36,017 bases of DNA, taken from contig CAJVPJ010000193.1 in the NCBI GenBank assembly GCA_910592205.1, positions 1 through 36,017 on the forward strand, given 5' to 3'. Each line of letters starts with the position of its first letter. The first letter of the stretch is position 1. Under the pieces are notes generated by a model. The model made no database searches and was not told the DNA's origin. It saw only the letters and a list, made by a program, of their open reading frames with translations. A program made the position numbers and the translations under genes. Source of the stretch: Paraglomus occultum (Eukaryota; Glomeromycota; Glomeromycetes; Paraglomerales; Paraglomeraceae). Shown here in pieces: positions 21,145 through 33,095 of this stretch.

Positions 21145-21705
21145 TCATCCTTGTCGATGAAGTTTGGAAATCATCGTCAAAATACGACGTTCGTAATGTC
21201 CAACCGGCAATCGAGGCATTTTTGTCTTTTTGTAATAAGACCATTTCCCGCCTCTTAGAACTGGACAAACTACAAGCTTGATTTGGTGCAAAGCGAAAAG
21301 CAGTCTCCTTGAAAACTCATGCCAATTTCCTATCATCAGCACGCCACAGAAGTCAACATCAATTAACGTCCACCGAAAAATGATGACAAAAAATGGACTA
21401 GTCACTGTCACAAGACAACACGAAAGGAAACTTAAAAAATAGCAGCCGTGTGGTATGGTCTTCCTGTTTTCGTACGAAATACAAGTTGTCATTATACGTT
21501 CAATAGGATTAATTTTCAAACCCACTGATTGTGATTTTCGCTCACCTATTCTGCTACCCAGTCTCATGTTCACCACCTTCTCATTCTTTCGCGTTTCTTT
21601 TTCGCAGAAGAATCTCTTTTTTCTTTTTCTTACAACTAAATGGATTTGAACCTTTTGGACGATTATGTTTACATTTATTTGATAGCTGATCGCTTTTAGC
21701 CGCAT
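21145..21705 (-). other. Unassigned 186-codon open frame
   Basis: One of the longer uninterrupted frames outside recognised genes (ATG at 21705, stop at 21145). Its N-terminal third is very basic, with RKRKKRFFCEKETRKNEK resembling the Arg/Cys part of FAR1-type (MULE transposase) DNA-binding domains. The middle is hydrophobic. A GTRFPSEAEAFNL piece that resembles the start of a FAR1 domain is encoded on the opposite strand at about 21721-21760. The similarity is weak, and I would not assign a function. Confidence 0.25.
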
Positions 21706-22635
21706 CTGGATTCGCTTTGTGGAGGAACAAGATTTCCTTCTGAGGCGGAAGCGTTCAATCTATAGAATCAGATGTAAGAATAGTATGGATATAAGAAGCG
21801 TGTATAATGTCTCCGCAAAAGCAATCAAAACAATTCGACATAATCGTTCACTGACTCTCGTTTTTTCATCAAGAACCAATTTATATATATCAATGGAAAA
21901 CTCCTGGTATGTCGCGTAATTGCTCACGCAGATTTCGGTTTTGGATCGCGATACAATATCTGCGTTGGTTTTCACTACCTTACAAAAATTTATATAGAAC
22001 TGGTGTTATCTCCTCAATTGCTGATTACAAGTGATTGCATAATATGATTGTATAATATTACGTATTATAGATGCCAAGCATTCATCGCGTTTCTACCTGA
22101 GCGAAATCTTCAATTAAAAATTTGGGGACAAAATTTCGGTTACTAGATTTTGGTTCACATGTGTACGCGATGAAAAGAATATAACGTTAGAGATAGGATA
22201 GAATGTCAAAGACAGTACAACTATTAACGTACTGCGTTTACCAGTAAATATTCTAATGTTCTATATTTTCTCGATGCTCGAATTATTCTATCGTCTCGGT
22301 AAAAGAATACCAACGAAGACAAATGACGGATGGATAGTTTATTATTTACAAGGATGGACAATCTACTGTGCAATTGTATATTACCTTAACGGTTACAAAC
22401 TTGTGACGAAAATTAGGGGCAGCAAGAGCGCCATGTTCATGAATCTAAAACAATAGCGAAAGAACAAATAAACATGTAGCTTTATTTACACTTAGTTGAG
22501 TTACAAAAAACTTTCAAAGCTACAGAAAAAAATCCCTGTACAATAATAATACAACAACAAACATATCAGCTGTTTCCACACCACATAACCATATTCCTAC
22601 ACGATAAGTTGACTATCTTACAAAATACTGGTGAG

Positions 22636-24543
22636 TCAAATCCGCATCGAGGATGTGCCGGCAGCATCCTCTTCTTGCATCGACTCAACTATACGTTGAA
22701 TAAACTTATGGAGAGCTTCTTTAAATGTATAGTTGTTGGGTTCTTTGTTCTCCAAATGGTATGATAATAATTCAGAACGCCATTTTAATCGTAACTTTGC
22801 TTTCTTCCTGTTTTGGAATACACCTTGCATAAATGGTGTAACTGTGCTCAAAACTGGAATTTGATATTCAACTTTAAGTCCGAACAAATCTGCCAGATAT
22901 GCCTCAAATAGACTCTTGATTACCGAATTGTCTTGACATTTTCCAAATAAACACAAAAACGTTGCTTTTAACGGCACGTTTGCTTTGTAGTATTCATTGA
23001 AGATGGTAATCGAATCCGGCCAGCGCGAGTCTGATGAACGTTGTCGGGCTGAAATTTCCTCCATTAGAGTAATAGCAATTCGAACCGCTGTTACTTCTTT
23101 CATCAAGTAGCTAGCCACTTTCGACTGAGCTCCAAATCTGATGATATATCGATACATTATAGGCTTGTATTTCAGACGTGTAAACGGAAGCAAAATAGGC
23201 CGACTCCTGGTCGTATGTTTGCCAAGCTTGTGCTTGGTAAAAGCAGAACGGTATTCATCTACGGAACGGACGATTTCGTATTTCTTAAAAACCGATAAAA
23301 TTTCCGCTTCGGAATTCTCGATTTGATTGAGTATAAAATCGAGCGAATCGTGCCCCGTAAGACCTCTGTCGGGATTCAACAGCTCAGTCAGACCGATCGA
23401 GATTATTTCCCTTCTATTCACGCATCGAACAACTGCAAACGCAGAAAGCAGTGTTTCTCCTATATCGTGCAATCTATGCTCGAATGAGATCAACGCGTCT
23501 CCAATCAAGGCATCCGTCAGTTCGAATCCAAGCGATATCAGACTGTTTAGTTTCTCAACCACTTGCTGTAAGCTTGGTTTGACCCAATGTTCGGAAGGAT
23601 TTGGTGGGTAAAGGATAAGTAACGATCCTTGTATGACCAGATCGTTCACATCGTTGACAATCTCATGATAGCCAATTTCCTTCCAGACCTTAACCAATTT
23701 GGGATAAATGAGTATCGCTCGAGCAATGACATTTAGTTGTCCGACGTCTTCATACCCATCCAAGGCTGGGTACTCATCATTGTTAGCAGTACGTAATTTT
23801 GACTCTGTATCCGAGTATGGCCTGAGCCCGATTTTCCCATCTTCTTTTTTCTCGAGAACGTGCTTTCGAACTTTTGGTCTGGGAGGGAACGGGGCAAATT
23901 TGAACGTCCGAATCAACCTCTTGATATCATTTTTGGTTTCCATCAACTTTGTTCGCGCTTGATTGATAGGCAATGAACAAGCCGAGAGATAATAAAATGA
24001 CTCCATGTCGTTTCCGCGCACCGGAATATCATTTCCCTCAAACCGATCATGACCCTCCTTGAGGAGTCGGCTAAAAATGTCAAAGGGAAGATTGCTTGCC
24101 CACGGACTCTGGATTTTGTTTTGAATAGATTTTTTCCGATTAGAACCGAACGGCCCCGTTTTGTGTGCTGATTGGAGCTCAATAAGCCTCCTGTCATGGG
24201 AGCCAAACCCGAGCACTAGTCTCTGAATAAAGTATCGGCTAATATGGGCGTTTTGAACAAGTAAAGATTCGACTACAGCAAGATTAATGAAGGGCTCGCC
24301 CATTCTTACTGCATGAAACAATGCATGAGTTCTACCATATCTGCGGATTAGCCACCTGGACTTTGTAGAAGGTAAATTTATAATGTTATGCCACCCACGC
24401 GAACATCTAGCAAGTAATGTAGGATTGTTCAAGTGAATAACAATTTCTATTTTAAGTTCTAGCGATAATTCATTCAAATACGTCCATGGACGTAAAACTA
24501 TCGTCACAGGACGGTCGAACCGTCGATTAGAAAACATTTCCAT
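22636..24543 (-). CDS. F-box-like family protein, full-length copy (635 aa)
   Basis: A single uninterrupted exon, ATG at 24541-24543 (a second in-frame ATG two codons on) to TGA at 22636. Residues 24-75 are F-box-like: LSLELKIEIVIHL, LARCSRGWHNI and PSTKSRWLIRRYGRTHALF. Then come HAVRMGEPFIN, SRYFIQRLVLGFG, a WASNLPFDIFSRLLKEGHDR block, an EKKEDGKIG spacer, and an alpha-helical C-terminal half absent or truncated in the other local copies. It ends in an acidic MQEEDAAGTSSM tail. No signal peptide or membrane segment. F-box proteins normally present substrates to SCF ubiquitin ligases; here that is inferred from the N-terminal pattern only. A possible polyadenylation signal (AATAAA, minus strand) lies near 22482-22490. 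It is the reference copy for the fragments at 28-801, 31652-32906 and 35627-36017. Confidence 0.85.
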   Translation of the reverse strand: MEMFSNRRFDRPVTIVLRPWTYLNELSLELKIEIVIHLNNPTLLARCSRGWHNIINLPSTKSRWLIRRYGRTHALFHAVRMGEPFINLAVVESLLVQNAHISRYFIQRLVLGFGSHDRRLIELQSAHKTGPFGSNRKKSIQNKIQSPWASNLPFDIFSRLLKEGHDRFEGNDIPVRGNDMESFYYLSACSLPINQARTKLMETKNDIKRLIRTFKFAPFPPRPKVRKHVLEKKEDGKIGLRPYSDTESKLRTANNDEYPALDGYEDVGQLNVIARAILIYPKLVKVWKEIGYHEIVNDVNDLVIQGSLLILYPPNPSEHWVKPSLQQVVEKLNSLISLGFELTDALIGDALISFEHRLHDIGETLLSAFAVVRCVNRREIISIGLTELLNPDRGLTGHDSLDFILNQIENSEAEILSVFKKYEIVRSVDEYRSAFTKHKLGKHTTRSRPILLPFTRLKYKPIMYRYIIRFGAQSKVASYLMKEVTAVRIAITLMEEISARQRSSDSRWPDSITIFNEYYKANVPLKATFLCLFGKCQDNSVIKSLFEAYLADLFGLKVEYQIPVLSTVTPFMQGVFQNRKKAKLRLKWRSELLSYHLENKEPNNYTFKEALHKFIQRIVESMQEEDAAGTSSMRI

Positions 24544-24544
24544 G

Positions 24545-27500
24545 TTCTAATTGCAACAATACTAATTATTTGTACCCGTATAATCAAGGGAAATTTCGCA
24601 AGCAGAGAGCCTTGCAATCAATCAACAGAGAAAGTTGGGGCTTATCGTTATGTGATGAACATTCTCAATATAGGAAGAAAGTCACACAAAACTGGCAGCT
24701 TACAGATTTGGGGACATAAAGAGAACACATTTTTTCTCGGTTCGCCGACAGCGATAATAATAAATAGTTATAAGCAGGCAATTATAAAACAAATCTGCAG
24801 ACTAGTAATGGCAGATGCGCTGGGACGCAAACTTGTCATCAGTTAGTACCCTACCCGCGTTAAAAATTACTGGTTGTTAATGTACTTTCTCCCAAAAACT
24901 CACCGCGTAATATACGATGGCATCTTCAAATAATAAGCCTCGAAATATTATATGTTCTTATACGCGTGCGCTAATTCTGTATGTTCTGATGCTTTTCCCG
25001 TTATACCGAATTTTCGTTATATCGAAGCAGACATCTCCACTCCTTATATTTAATATTTAATATGATTGTTATTACGAAGTTTGATAGTAAACCTCGTTGT
25101 TTCGTTACCGAAGTCCCGGAATGCAGGATTTTTGTATAATTGATAAGTTACTTCTTCGTTTAGCATAAGGTAAATTTCCAGATATAAACTAACTTTTTTT
25201 GATTTTTTTCTGATGCTTATTCGTTCGTCAAGTCGTTCTTTTCCTAATTCATTTCCGCACTAACGCTAACCTTCAAATATCCATTTATCGTAAAATTTTG
25301 CGTTGATCTTTGCGCTGGATTTTATATACTATACTATACCCACCCTGCGAGACGGTGCTTTTATAATCGAATACTGTAAAATTTGTCTTACGATGCAAAG
25401 AATCTCAGCTACATGACGCCTAACCATTTAAAGAATTACATAACGACAATCAAACATGCATGCCCCTCCTGCACACATTATTATCTTGTGTGACAAATCA
25501 ACATGATAATCACCCTGCGTGTAATATGTTATGGAAAAATTGTGTCACCCATATTTAACATTTATTTATTAACCTGACTAATTACTAAAATAAATTCAAA
25601 CGTGAGGAAGAATGATAAGCTAAAAAAAAAGTCTTAAACCATCTGATATATTTATCATTAATAATCTCAAAAATAGAAATAGTCTTGAAGCGCTATCTAT
25701 CAATAATGGCTGCATGACACTTTTACGCCTTGTATTATTTAAAATTAATCGTGCGAAAATGAAGAGATATGGCTCATACAAGTAAAAATTATATAAACAG
25801 ACCTTTACGTTTTGATTCTGTATAAAATATGACAGCATAACAGCACAACGGTCGAATTATTACTCTATTCCTTTAATAATAAACATATTTATTGGTTTGA
25901 AAAAAAGTCGGTATCAACGTCTCAGGTCTTTGATATATTCACTGTCGCACCCGGAAGACGAAATGGCTTTCTAGAAGTATTGCTAATTGTGACTTATTGA
26001 CTGCCATCGTCTTTATTTTCCGTTCCACATCTGGAATACATTTACTCAATTATGATTTTTTAAACGCCACGCGCTGGTGTTATAAAAAGTTTCACATTTA
26101 CTTTATCAAGAAAATTGCGCTTATTATACTCACACCCCTCTGCAAAGTGGTAGTAGAAGTGATGCCATCAGTTATCCGTCGCAAAGGTATGTCTTACTAC
26201 TAATCCACGCAACTCAACAAAAATTGCAATGTGAGATGGATGAAATCAATTTAATACTTGAACGTGCTTCACGCTTGCGCTTAATTACTGTACGTCGTTA
26301 GCGTGGAATCCATTGGGACGGTGTATTGTGAGCTTGTGGCTCGGCACCTGAACCATAATTTCTTTTTTTGTAATATTACTCGACCCCGATACCTTAATGT
26401 ATCCATGACATATTATATAAAATTTTCTTTTTTTCCATTTACTTCCAGCAGCACATACCAATTCAATCGTTCTACTGGTAGAAAACTTTGTAGAATTAAT
26501 CGCTCGTTGGTCAAAATGTGATGTTTTAGAAACAAAAAAGAACATTTACTTTGATTTGTCTTCTACTAATAATCGTTGATATTATTCATGCTTGCGACTG
26601 ACTGTGATAACATAATCCGCTTATCATGTGTTCAAACTGTCACCGCAAATATAACGTCTAGAAATAAGACAATACCAAACCACTTATGTTTTAACTAGCA
26701 TTATACAAGCAAATTCTACAGTAAACTATGTACTAAAAACAGCTGTTACTATCAAATTGTATATTTGTACAAATCAACAAAATGTAAATATCTTTACACT
26801 ACTTCAAAAAATCGGTACCGTCTACATATAGATCTGTAGCGAGCTAACAAAATAATACCCTGCCCGGTTTTTTCTCAGAAAAACTATTCTAAATAACCTA
26901 TTAAACTCCTCATAGTTTGTCATTTGTTCTCATAATATTATCATACATATTCTAGTGTAGTTTCTTTAACCTACTAAGAGTATTACATACACAATAATTA
27001 AAACCAGTAACTCAGTGTCCTTTATTTCCGTAAATATTCTAAAACAAAATAAAATCTTAACTAAATCTACAGTCGCTTAATACAATTTTTAAAACTTAAA
27101 TAATAATAAAGATTATTATTTGCTTTGATAACAAAGTTTCCCGTCATAATTGTACAATAAAGCATTATAATCGTATTCAACTATTCTGTCAATACCTTTA
27201 CATATGTATGTACAATCAAAATAATATACCCAACATGGTGATAATTAATTTAATTACCTCATAATTTTATTATTTTGCGGTATACCCGGTTAACTAATAT
27301 TTCAACGATACAAGAAAAATATTATTTTAGTTTCCAAATTTGTTTTATTTAATATTCAGTGGATAAAAAAATCTTATTATTTATCAAGCATGAGTATTTC
27401 GACGATATGAGCTACTTACTGTATATATCTTTTTCTGACACAACATTTGTCACGAAAATTAGTAAAAAACGAATAAAATTCTAAGTTAATTATAGCGTTT

Positions 27501-29450
27501 GTACATGACACTGACAAATCGTCGCGGAACGACAATGTTTATGTGCCTGACACAAACGACACGGAAAATGCCTTACGCTGTGTAACTATTCTAAATTAAC
27601 GTTTTGCTCGCTGCAGAGAAAGATTTATCAGATCGGCTTGCCGTAACAGTATAAGTATGCAGGCCAAAAACTTTTTGTCGTCAATTTCTTCAATTTCGAA
27701 ATCTTCATTGTCACTTTCGGTCAATAATGTTTCATTGCTTAAATTTGCATGTTCTTTGATTCCATCAAGCAATTTTCCAAACTCCAAGAATTATCTCACT
27801 TAATTTTTTCTTTAAAGTGGTACATAGAATGTCTCTAATAGTAAAAAATTAGGTAACATTTTCAGAAATTTGTGCAGTATGTTTTGTGTTTATCGCGGCC
27901 ATACATAATACTCAAAGTACAAAGTAGCTGTCTTTTTGAGAGTATATAGCAATGTTTTTCTAGATTTTGTTGTAATAAACGTGTTTAGAGCGAAGTGTTG
28001 GCAGTCATAACAAGCAGTCTTTTATGAGATTAACAATCTTGTAAATCAAGCTTACCCTTATTTTCTTGCACTTTCTGAGAAAAAATTTTTATTGCTATAT
28101 ACAGCAACCACTCACGCAATGGTCACTTTATTAATTCCAAGAACCAAAGCAACCTCCCTGCGTAGTGACACGTCTAAACGTTGTATTTGGTATTGTCGGG
28201 TATTTAAATTGGTTTCGTGTCCTTTATTAGGCGTGCGTTATTTAAAAGTATTGGTAACGCAAATAATAATTTTTTGTTACCAATTAGAAAACTTCGATCT
28301 CTGACCAGATCTTCCGTGTGGGAAAATAAATAATCAAGTTTGTTACAAATATTTGAAATTTGCATGTTTCTTACATTTATTTAATTGTACGCTCACATGA
28401 GTTGATTAGTAAATTGTGTATGTGAGGAATTTCAGAAATTGCTAAAATTTATATCAAAGTTCAAGGTATTCAAATTCTTTCTTTCTCCTTGGTTTAAAGT
28501 GCTAATTGAAGCTTATGAAGATTTATAATTAGCCGAAGCTTGGGCGGCCAATATGAACCCTACCAAAAGAAAAGCTGATTTTTGGTCTGTGCGAAGCTGT
28601 GACGATCAACATTTTTTGCCCCGGACTATAACCAAATGTCCCAATAAAGAGCAGAAAAATGGAAGCAATAATGTATGTTTATTGTAACAATGCACTGTCG
28701 CATGAGCGCATGAATACGTGTATTAAAACAGAGCACGTTCTCATTCTCCTTACAGTTTTAGACATGTTCCGCCTGTAACTTTTTCTTTCCTAACTACAAA
28801 AGAACAAGGTGGGAAGAATTATAAAAATGTTAGTTGTCTATTAATTGTCTGTTTTCGGGCAGTCATTGAGAGTAAGCCAAAAAAACAACTGTTACAAATT
28901 CTTCGAGAATTGAAAAGGACACTGAAACTTGTATACCAAAATTATTTTGACGGACTTGTGTAATTGATTTACGACATATTTGTGAATAAAGTTACGCGAT
29001 TAAGCTTTCGACCAATATTTCAGCGCACGTAGAAACGAAACAAGGTACTGAATATATTGTATATTTACCAGTTAATATTTGTCGGCCTAATACTAATTAT
29101 GGACAATCCTATAGTAGTTTTTCTTCTTGCATAGCATAACGGGTATAAGGTATAGCTTCGAAAAGAACAAAATAAGGTGCACATTGAAGTTTGATATAGC
29201 GGATTATTCGAACATCGAATAGTACTAGTACGGAGACATTAACGCATTAATAAAATTGTTTATATCGGATAAGCTTATGGCAGATGCTAACAAAAGCACT
29301 ACATGTCAATCTTATCAAAAAATTCTTGATACAGCGGATATCATGCGTGGAGTCAGCAGTAGAGTTGTGAATATTGCGAAAAACTTTTTTCTATAACGAG
29401 AATCCGTAAAACTATTTAATGCAAACCGTCATTTTTTCTCTCTTATGAAA
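24545..29450. other. AT-rich intergenic region with transposon remnants
   Basis: About 4.9 kb without a convincing gene. It contains the inverted pogo-like ends at 24992-25119 and an acidic frame on the minus strand at 27596-27790 (no ATG). That frame, with SDNEDFEIEEIDD then FLACILILLRQADLI, resembles tails of pogo-type transposases only vaguely. Remaining frames are short and unrecognised. Confidence 0.5.
24992..25119. repeat. Pair of inverted pogo/Tigger-like ends
   Basis: CCCGTTATACCGAATTTTCG with CGTTATATCGAAG (24992-25027) and, in inverted orientation, AGTAAACCTCGTTGTTTCG then GTTACCGAAGTCCCGG (25086-25119). Both resemble the CAGTAAACCTCGTTATAACGAA-type ends of pogo/Tigger elements. 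Only about 60 bp separates them, so this would be a deletion derivative or a miniature element. Confidence 0.45.
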
Positions 29451-30110
29451 TACAGTATATACAAAATCACTCTCGATATAATAATCCCCGATAAGATAAA
29501 GTTGGCCTAACATGATGCTTTCCCCGGAACCAAGTCAGTTATAATAAAATTGGGCTCGATATTACTTACAGTATAATCTCGCGAAACAAAACGTTATAAT
29601 GATGTTGTTTGTGCGATTCATCTCGATATAACGAAGTGCGATAATCAGCCAAGCGAACATCTCAGCCCAATTGAATTAAACTAATTAATCAAGATGTCGA
29701 TAACGCAAACTAGATGAATAGTAGAAATATAATAGTAAATACCTGATAAACCTTATAATTCTGAAGAATAGACCTTATGAAGATAGAAACAAAGCCGAAG
29801 AGTGATTGTTCTCCTCTTTAACCTTAGAACAGTGAAACGAATTAGATGAAGAGAGCGAATTAAGGAAAGGAGTTTTTAAGTTGAGAAACTTCCACAATTT
29901 GTTGCTTATTGTCAAAGGCGGTGTGCAGCTCTTCATGGAGTAATAAATTCTTTTCTGAGGTAGATTGGTTTGTTTGAATAAAAAATTTTTGCTTGATGTT
30001 ACGATTTTTATATAGTCTTCGTTATAACAAGATCTCCCGTTGTCATAATTTTTTTCGATAATAAGAACATTTCCGACGACTTTATCTTATCGAGAGTGAC
30101 TGTGTACAGC
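29451..30110. mobile_element. Non-autonomous pogo/Tigger-like element remnant
   Basis: The left end (29451-29512: TACAGTATAT, then CACTCTCGATATAATAATCC, then CGATAAGATAAAG) and the right end read on the other strand (30109 to 30080: CTGTACACAGTCACTCTCG, then ATAAGATAAAG) share the CACTCTCGAT and GATAAGATAAAG blocks in inverted orientation. Further similar motifs (CAGTATAATCTCGCG at about 29570, CTCGATATAACGAAG at about 29621) and GTTATAACAAG (30021) lie inside. No open frame of transposase type is present between the ends. The ends have diverged, so it is an old copy. Confidence 0.5.
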
Positions 30111-30117
30111 ACAGCGA

Positions 30118-30396
30118 TTGGAAATCGACTTCGAATTAATAGATAATTTGTATACGGGTTCATCATCTACAAAAACAGCTGCGCGGGAATTTACTGGTTT
30201 GCTATGTTATGATCCCCCTTATGTTGAACTCGATGATTTAAGGAGTTTTAAGGGGTTGGATCTGTTTCACCGCTGCGTATCTTTTATAAATAGTCTAACG
30301 CATCTTCTAATATATTGTACTGATACTAGAAGAAATCAAAAATTTGAATATAGAATTTTGTTTCATGTTATACTGCTTGAAAGCCAAAACGCATGA
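30118..30396 (+). other. Unassigned 93-codon open frame
   Basis: A frame beginning at TTG with protein-like composition in its first half (FELIDNLYTGSSSTKTAARE, YDPPYVELDDL). No ATG start and no recognised family. It lies between two transposon remnants and is probably a decayed exon or chance. Confidence 0.2.
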
Positions 30397-30536
30397 AAAG
30401 CCCAAACCTGTATGCCGTACATGTTTGCGTCAATGCATGCAGGTCGTCTGCACAAAATTGGTGTAACAGAATACGTTTTAGCAACAATTATCTTTCATTA
30501 TTGAATCGTAGAAACAATTACCGTAGAGCGCTGACT

Positions 30537-30600
30537 AAAGTACCCCGGATATTTTACATTTCACTTTTTTTTGAGGGGTACTTTACTCGGTGGGTACTTT
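30537..30600. repeat. Short inverted repeat AAAGTACCCC / GGGGTACTTT
   Basis: AAAGTACCCC (30537-30546) pairs with GGGGTACTTT (30575-30584). A further direct copy, GGGTACTTT, lies at 30592-30600. It could be the end of a small element; no second boundary was found. Confidence 0.5.
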
Positions 30601-30719
30601 GGTACACCCATGGTAATACATTGACAGCCCCCTAGTGTTTACGTAACACGTTCTATGTAAATAAAGACAATGCAACGCATACACGGATTCATATTCTTTT
30701 TCTCGATACCCGCACAGGG

Positions 30720-31016
30720 AAAATTCGCAAGCCATCTTACTCAACTTAGCAAAGTGGGTGAAGCAAGCATGGGATGATGTTGACGTCAATCTTATTATTA
30801 AGTCATTTAGATGCTGTGGAATTTCGCTTGAACAGATGACGGTTGTTTAACTGCGAATGTTTACACGAGAACAACGAAGATGTGAGGTATAATGAGAATG
30901 ATACCATTGACATTCATTCGGATAATGAAATTACCAAACCATCAGAGTCAACCGGACAGCTACAGATCGATAACATAGACGAAGATATGTTGGAAAACTA
31001 TGAAAATGACCGGTGA
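30720..31016 (+). pseudogene. C-terminal relic of a second pogo-like transposase
   Basis: In the order expected for glomeromycete pogo-type DDE_1 transposases: KIRKPSYST (30720-30746), then one frame over LAKWVKQAWDDVDVN and LIIKSFRCCGISLEQ (30746 to about 30835) with a stop at 30848. A long acidic frame follows, ENNEDVRYNENDTIDIHSDN to NIDEDMLENYENDR, stop 31014-31016. The family pattern is SYST.A.WV...W..I....I..SF..CGIS..DG.ED. The catalytic part is not found upstream. Dead by frameshift, stop and truncation. Confidence 0.65.
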
Positions 31017-31651
31017 GGGGGCGCACATATTCTTACATTAGGCAAAATCTCTCATTATACAAATAAAATCCTATATGGCGACGAAGCGTTTCGTTAAAGT
31101 TATTGTGATGACTTGTAGAGTTTTTCTCTACACAATATGTTTAAAGTATACGTCACAGCATACTATTCATATATTAGTATCTGACTTGGGCATATGGTCT
31201 CAATTATAATTAGAGGGTTGACTTCACAATTCTCACACAAACTTAACTAACATTTAAAGTTATCTTTTATCCATAGTTGACTAAGTGAACATAAATGTAG
31301 TGAGCAAATTTATGCGTTTTGCAAACATTAACAGATCAGCGTTAAAATATTTTCAGTATTAAATTTCCTATGGAAAAAGGAATTAATTTGTTAACAAAAC
31401 ATGATCAGTTATTACATGGATTAGTTTCATAACCAAGGATAATGAGAAAATTTTAATGTGTAACACGTTCTTATATCTATTGTCGAGTCACAACATAAAT
31501 ATTTGGTACAAAAAATCTTATAATCTTTAATTATTAGATAAGCTTAGTCGTAGTTGTCTATATATGCCAGATAACAAAAGTTTCTACGTAACAAACTTAA
31601 CGTAAATAAAAAATAACAACAATCAATGTACATGTACTTTTTTGTGTTCCA
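31017..31651. other. Intergenic, no gene recognised
   Basis: AT-rich sequence between a transposase tail and the 3' end of F-box-like copy 3. No coding frame or repeat was recognised. Confidence 0.5.
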
Positions 31652-32906
31652 TCATTGTTGTTTATCGTACAAATACTTGGCGACTCGAGATTGAGCACCG
31701 AATTTTGTTGTCATATATTCATATAGGTTGTTGCTCGTTGAATACACATATTTTTTAAATGCATAGAGAATTTGGTCCTCAGGTTTGTTCATACGGTCAA
31801 TTACAAAGTCAAGCGAATTATCTTGTTCAACATGTCTTTCTGGATGCAGCAGCTCCGTTAGACAAATAAGAAGAATATTCTCTCTAAGCTGATTACGAAC
31901 GATAGCAAAAGCTTCGATGAGTGTTTCGCCTATATCGGTATAGTTGAGTCTGCATTCAAATAATATTAAAGCGTCTCCGATAAGCTGATCGGTCAATTTG
32001 AAACCATACGATTGTAAATGGCCTAGCTTTTTGACAACTTGCTCTACTTCGGGTAAAATCCATTCAAGCTCATGTGGATAAAGCATTAGCAGGGCACTTC
32101 GCATGACGATATCATTTACATCGGTCACGACTTTGTGATAACCATTTTCCTTCCAGAGACTAACCAATTCGGGGCAGATCAGAATAGGCCGTGCGATAAT
32201 ATTCAATCGTAAGACATCTGTGTAACTATCGGTGATCGCTGATTCTTGACCTACTGTAGAAGGAATTATAAATTCGGATCAACTCTTTGATTTCATCCAA
32301 ATTTTCTTGAATTTTAACTTCAGATTGACCGATTTCTAGTGGTCCACCCGAGAGATAATAAAATCTTTCCATGTCATTTCCACGAACCAAAACGTTATTT
32401 TTACCGAATCGGTTATAACCCTCTTTGAGTATCCGGCAAAAGACATCGACGGGAAGGTTGCTTGCCCACGAATTACTGGTTTGGTCTTGAACTACTGTGT
32501 TCGGAAACGGATGAGGTAATCTTATGTTATCCTTTAGTTTGAGATCAATTAGTCTTCCATCACACTTCCCAAACGCAATCATCAATCTTTGGATAAAGTA
32601 TCGACTGATGGGTACTCTTTGCGCAAGTAAACATTCAATTACATCAGAATTAGTGAACGGCTCTCCCATTCTGACTGCGTGCAATAAAGCATGGGTTCTT
32701 CCATGTCTGCTGATCAGCCACTTGGATTTCGTAGAAGGTAAATTTACAATGTTGTTCCATTCACGTGAACAATTAGCGAGTGTTGTAGGATTGCTCAGAT
32801 AAAGAATAATTTCTACTTTAAGCTCTAACGTTAGCGTGTCTAAATAATGGAAGCCCCCGTCAGCCGATAACGCGGCACATGGCGACGCTATTATATAATA
32901 ATAAAT
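31652..32906 (-). pseudogene. F-box-like family protein, copy 3, broken
   Basis: The frame opens after a stop at 32907-32909 and reads LTLELKVEIILYLSNPTTLA, then PSTKSKWLISRHGRTHALL and HAVRMGEPF. There is no ATG: the codon equivalent to the copy-1 start is ACG (32835-32837). An in-frame relic, SNRRF followed by TGA, lies just upstream, as in copy 1. The first part stops at 32226. Homology continues one frame over (from about 32275) as SYTDVLRLNIIARPILICPE, then YGFKLTDQLIGDALILFE, to a stop at 31652. Relative to the 635-aa copy an internal block of about 40 residues is missing near the end (YEYMTTKFGAQSRVAKYL) and the last 130 or so residues are absent. No GT-AG intron explains the frame change. 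It is closest to copy 1, including the 5' flank. Confidence 0.8.
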
Positions 32907-33095
32907 TCAAAAGCGTCGATTAGAAGACGTTTTATGCTTTAATTTAGACCATGACTCATTATCATTACTCATACCTGCATGACCGGAAAATTTCTCAGAG
33001 CAAGCAAGCATTGAGCGTAGACGTCGCGGCTGTTTTGGTCCTTTTATCTGTAATCAATGTGTAACAACAATCGTACCACAGACAATGGTCTTTTT
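32838..33095 (-). repeat. 5' flank of copy 3, duplicate of 802-1065
   Basis: It shares the GCGTCGATTAGAAGAC, ATTACTCATACC, GGAAAATTTCT and TCGTACCACA blocks with the flank of copy 1, in the same order. The copy-2 flank keeps only the TCGATTAGAA block and a weak GGAAATTTC block, so copies 1 and 3 are the more recent pair. Confidence 0.7.

Noticed and set aside
26285-26545. Overlapping 72-86-codon frames on both strands
   Set aside because: No family resemblance or supporting splice structure, and length is within chance expectation for this composition.
32226-32280. An intron to explain the frame change in F-box-like copy 3
   Set aside because: No GT-AG pair restores the frame here, the intact paralog has no intron at this position, and the copy has other defects, so a frameshift is simpler.
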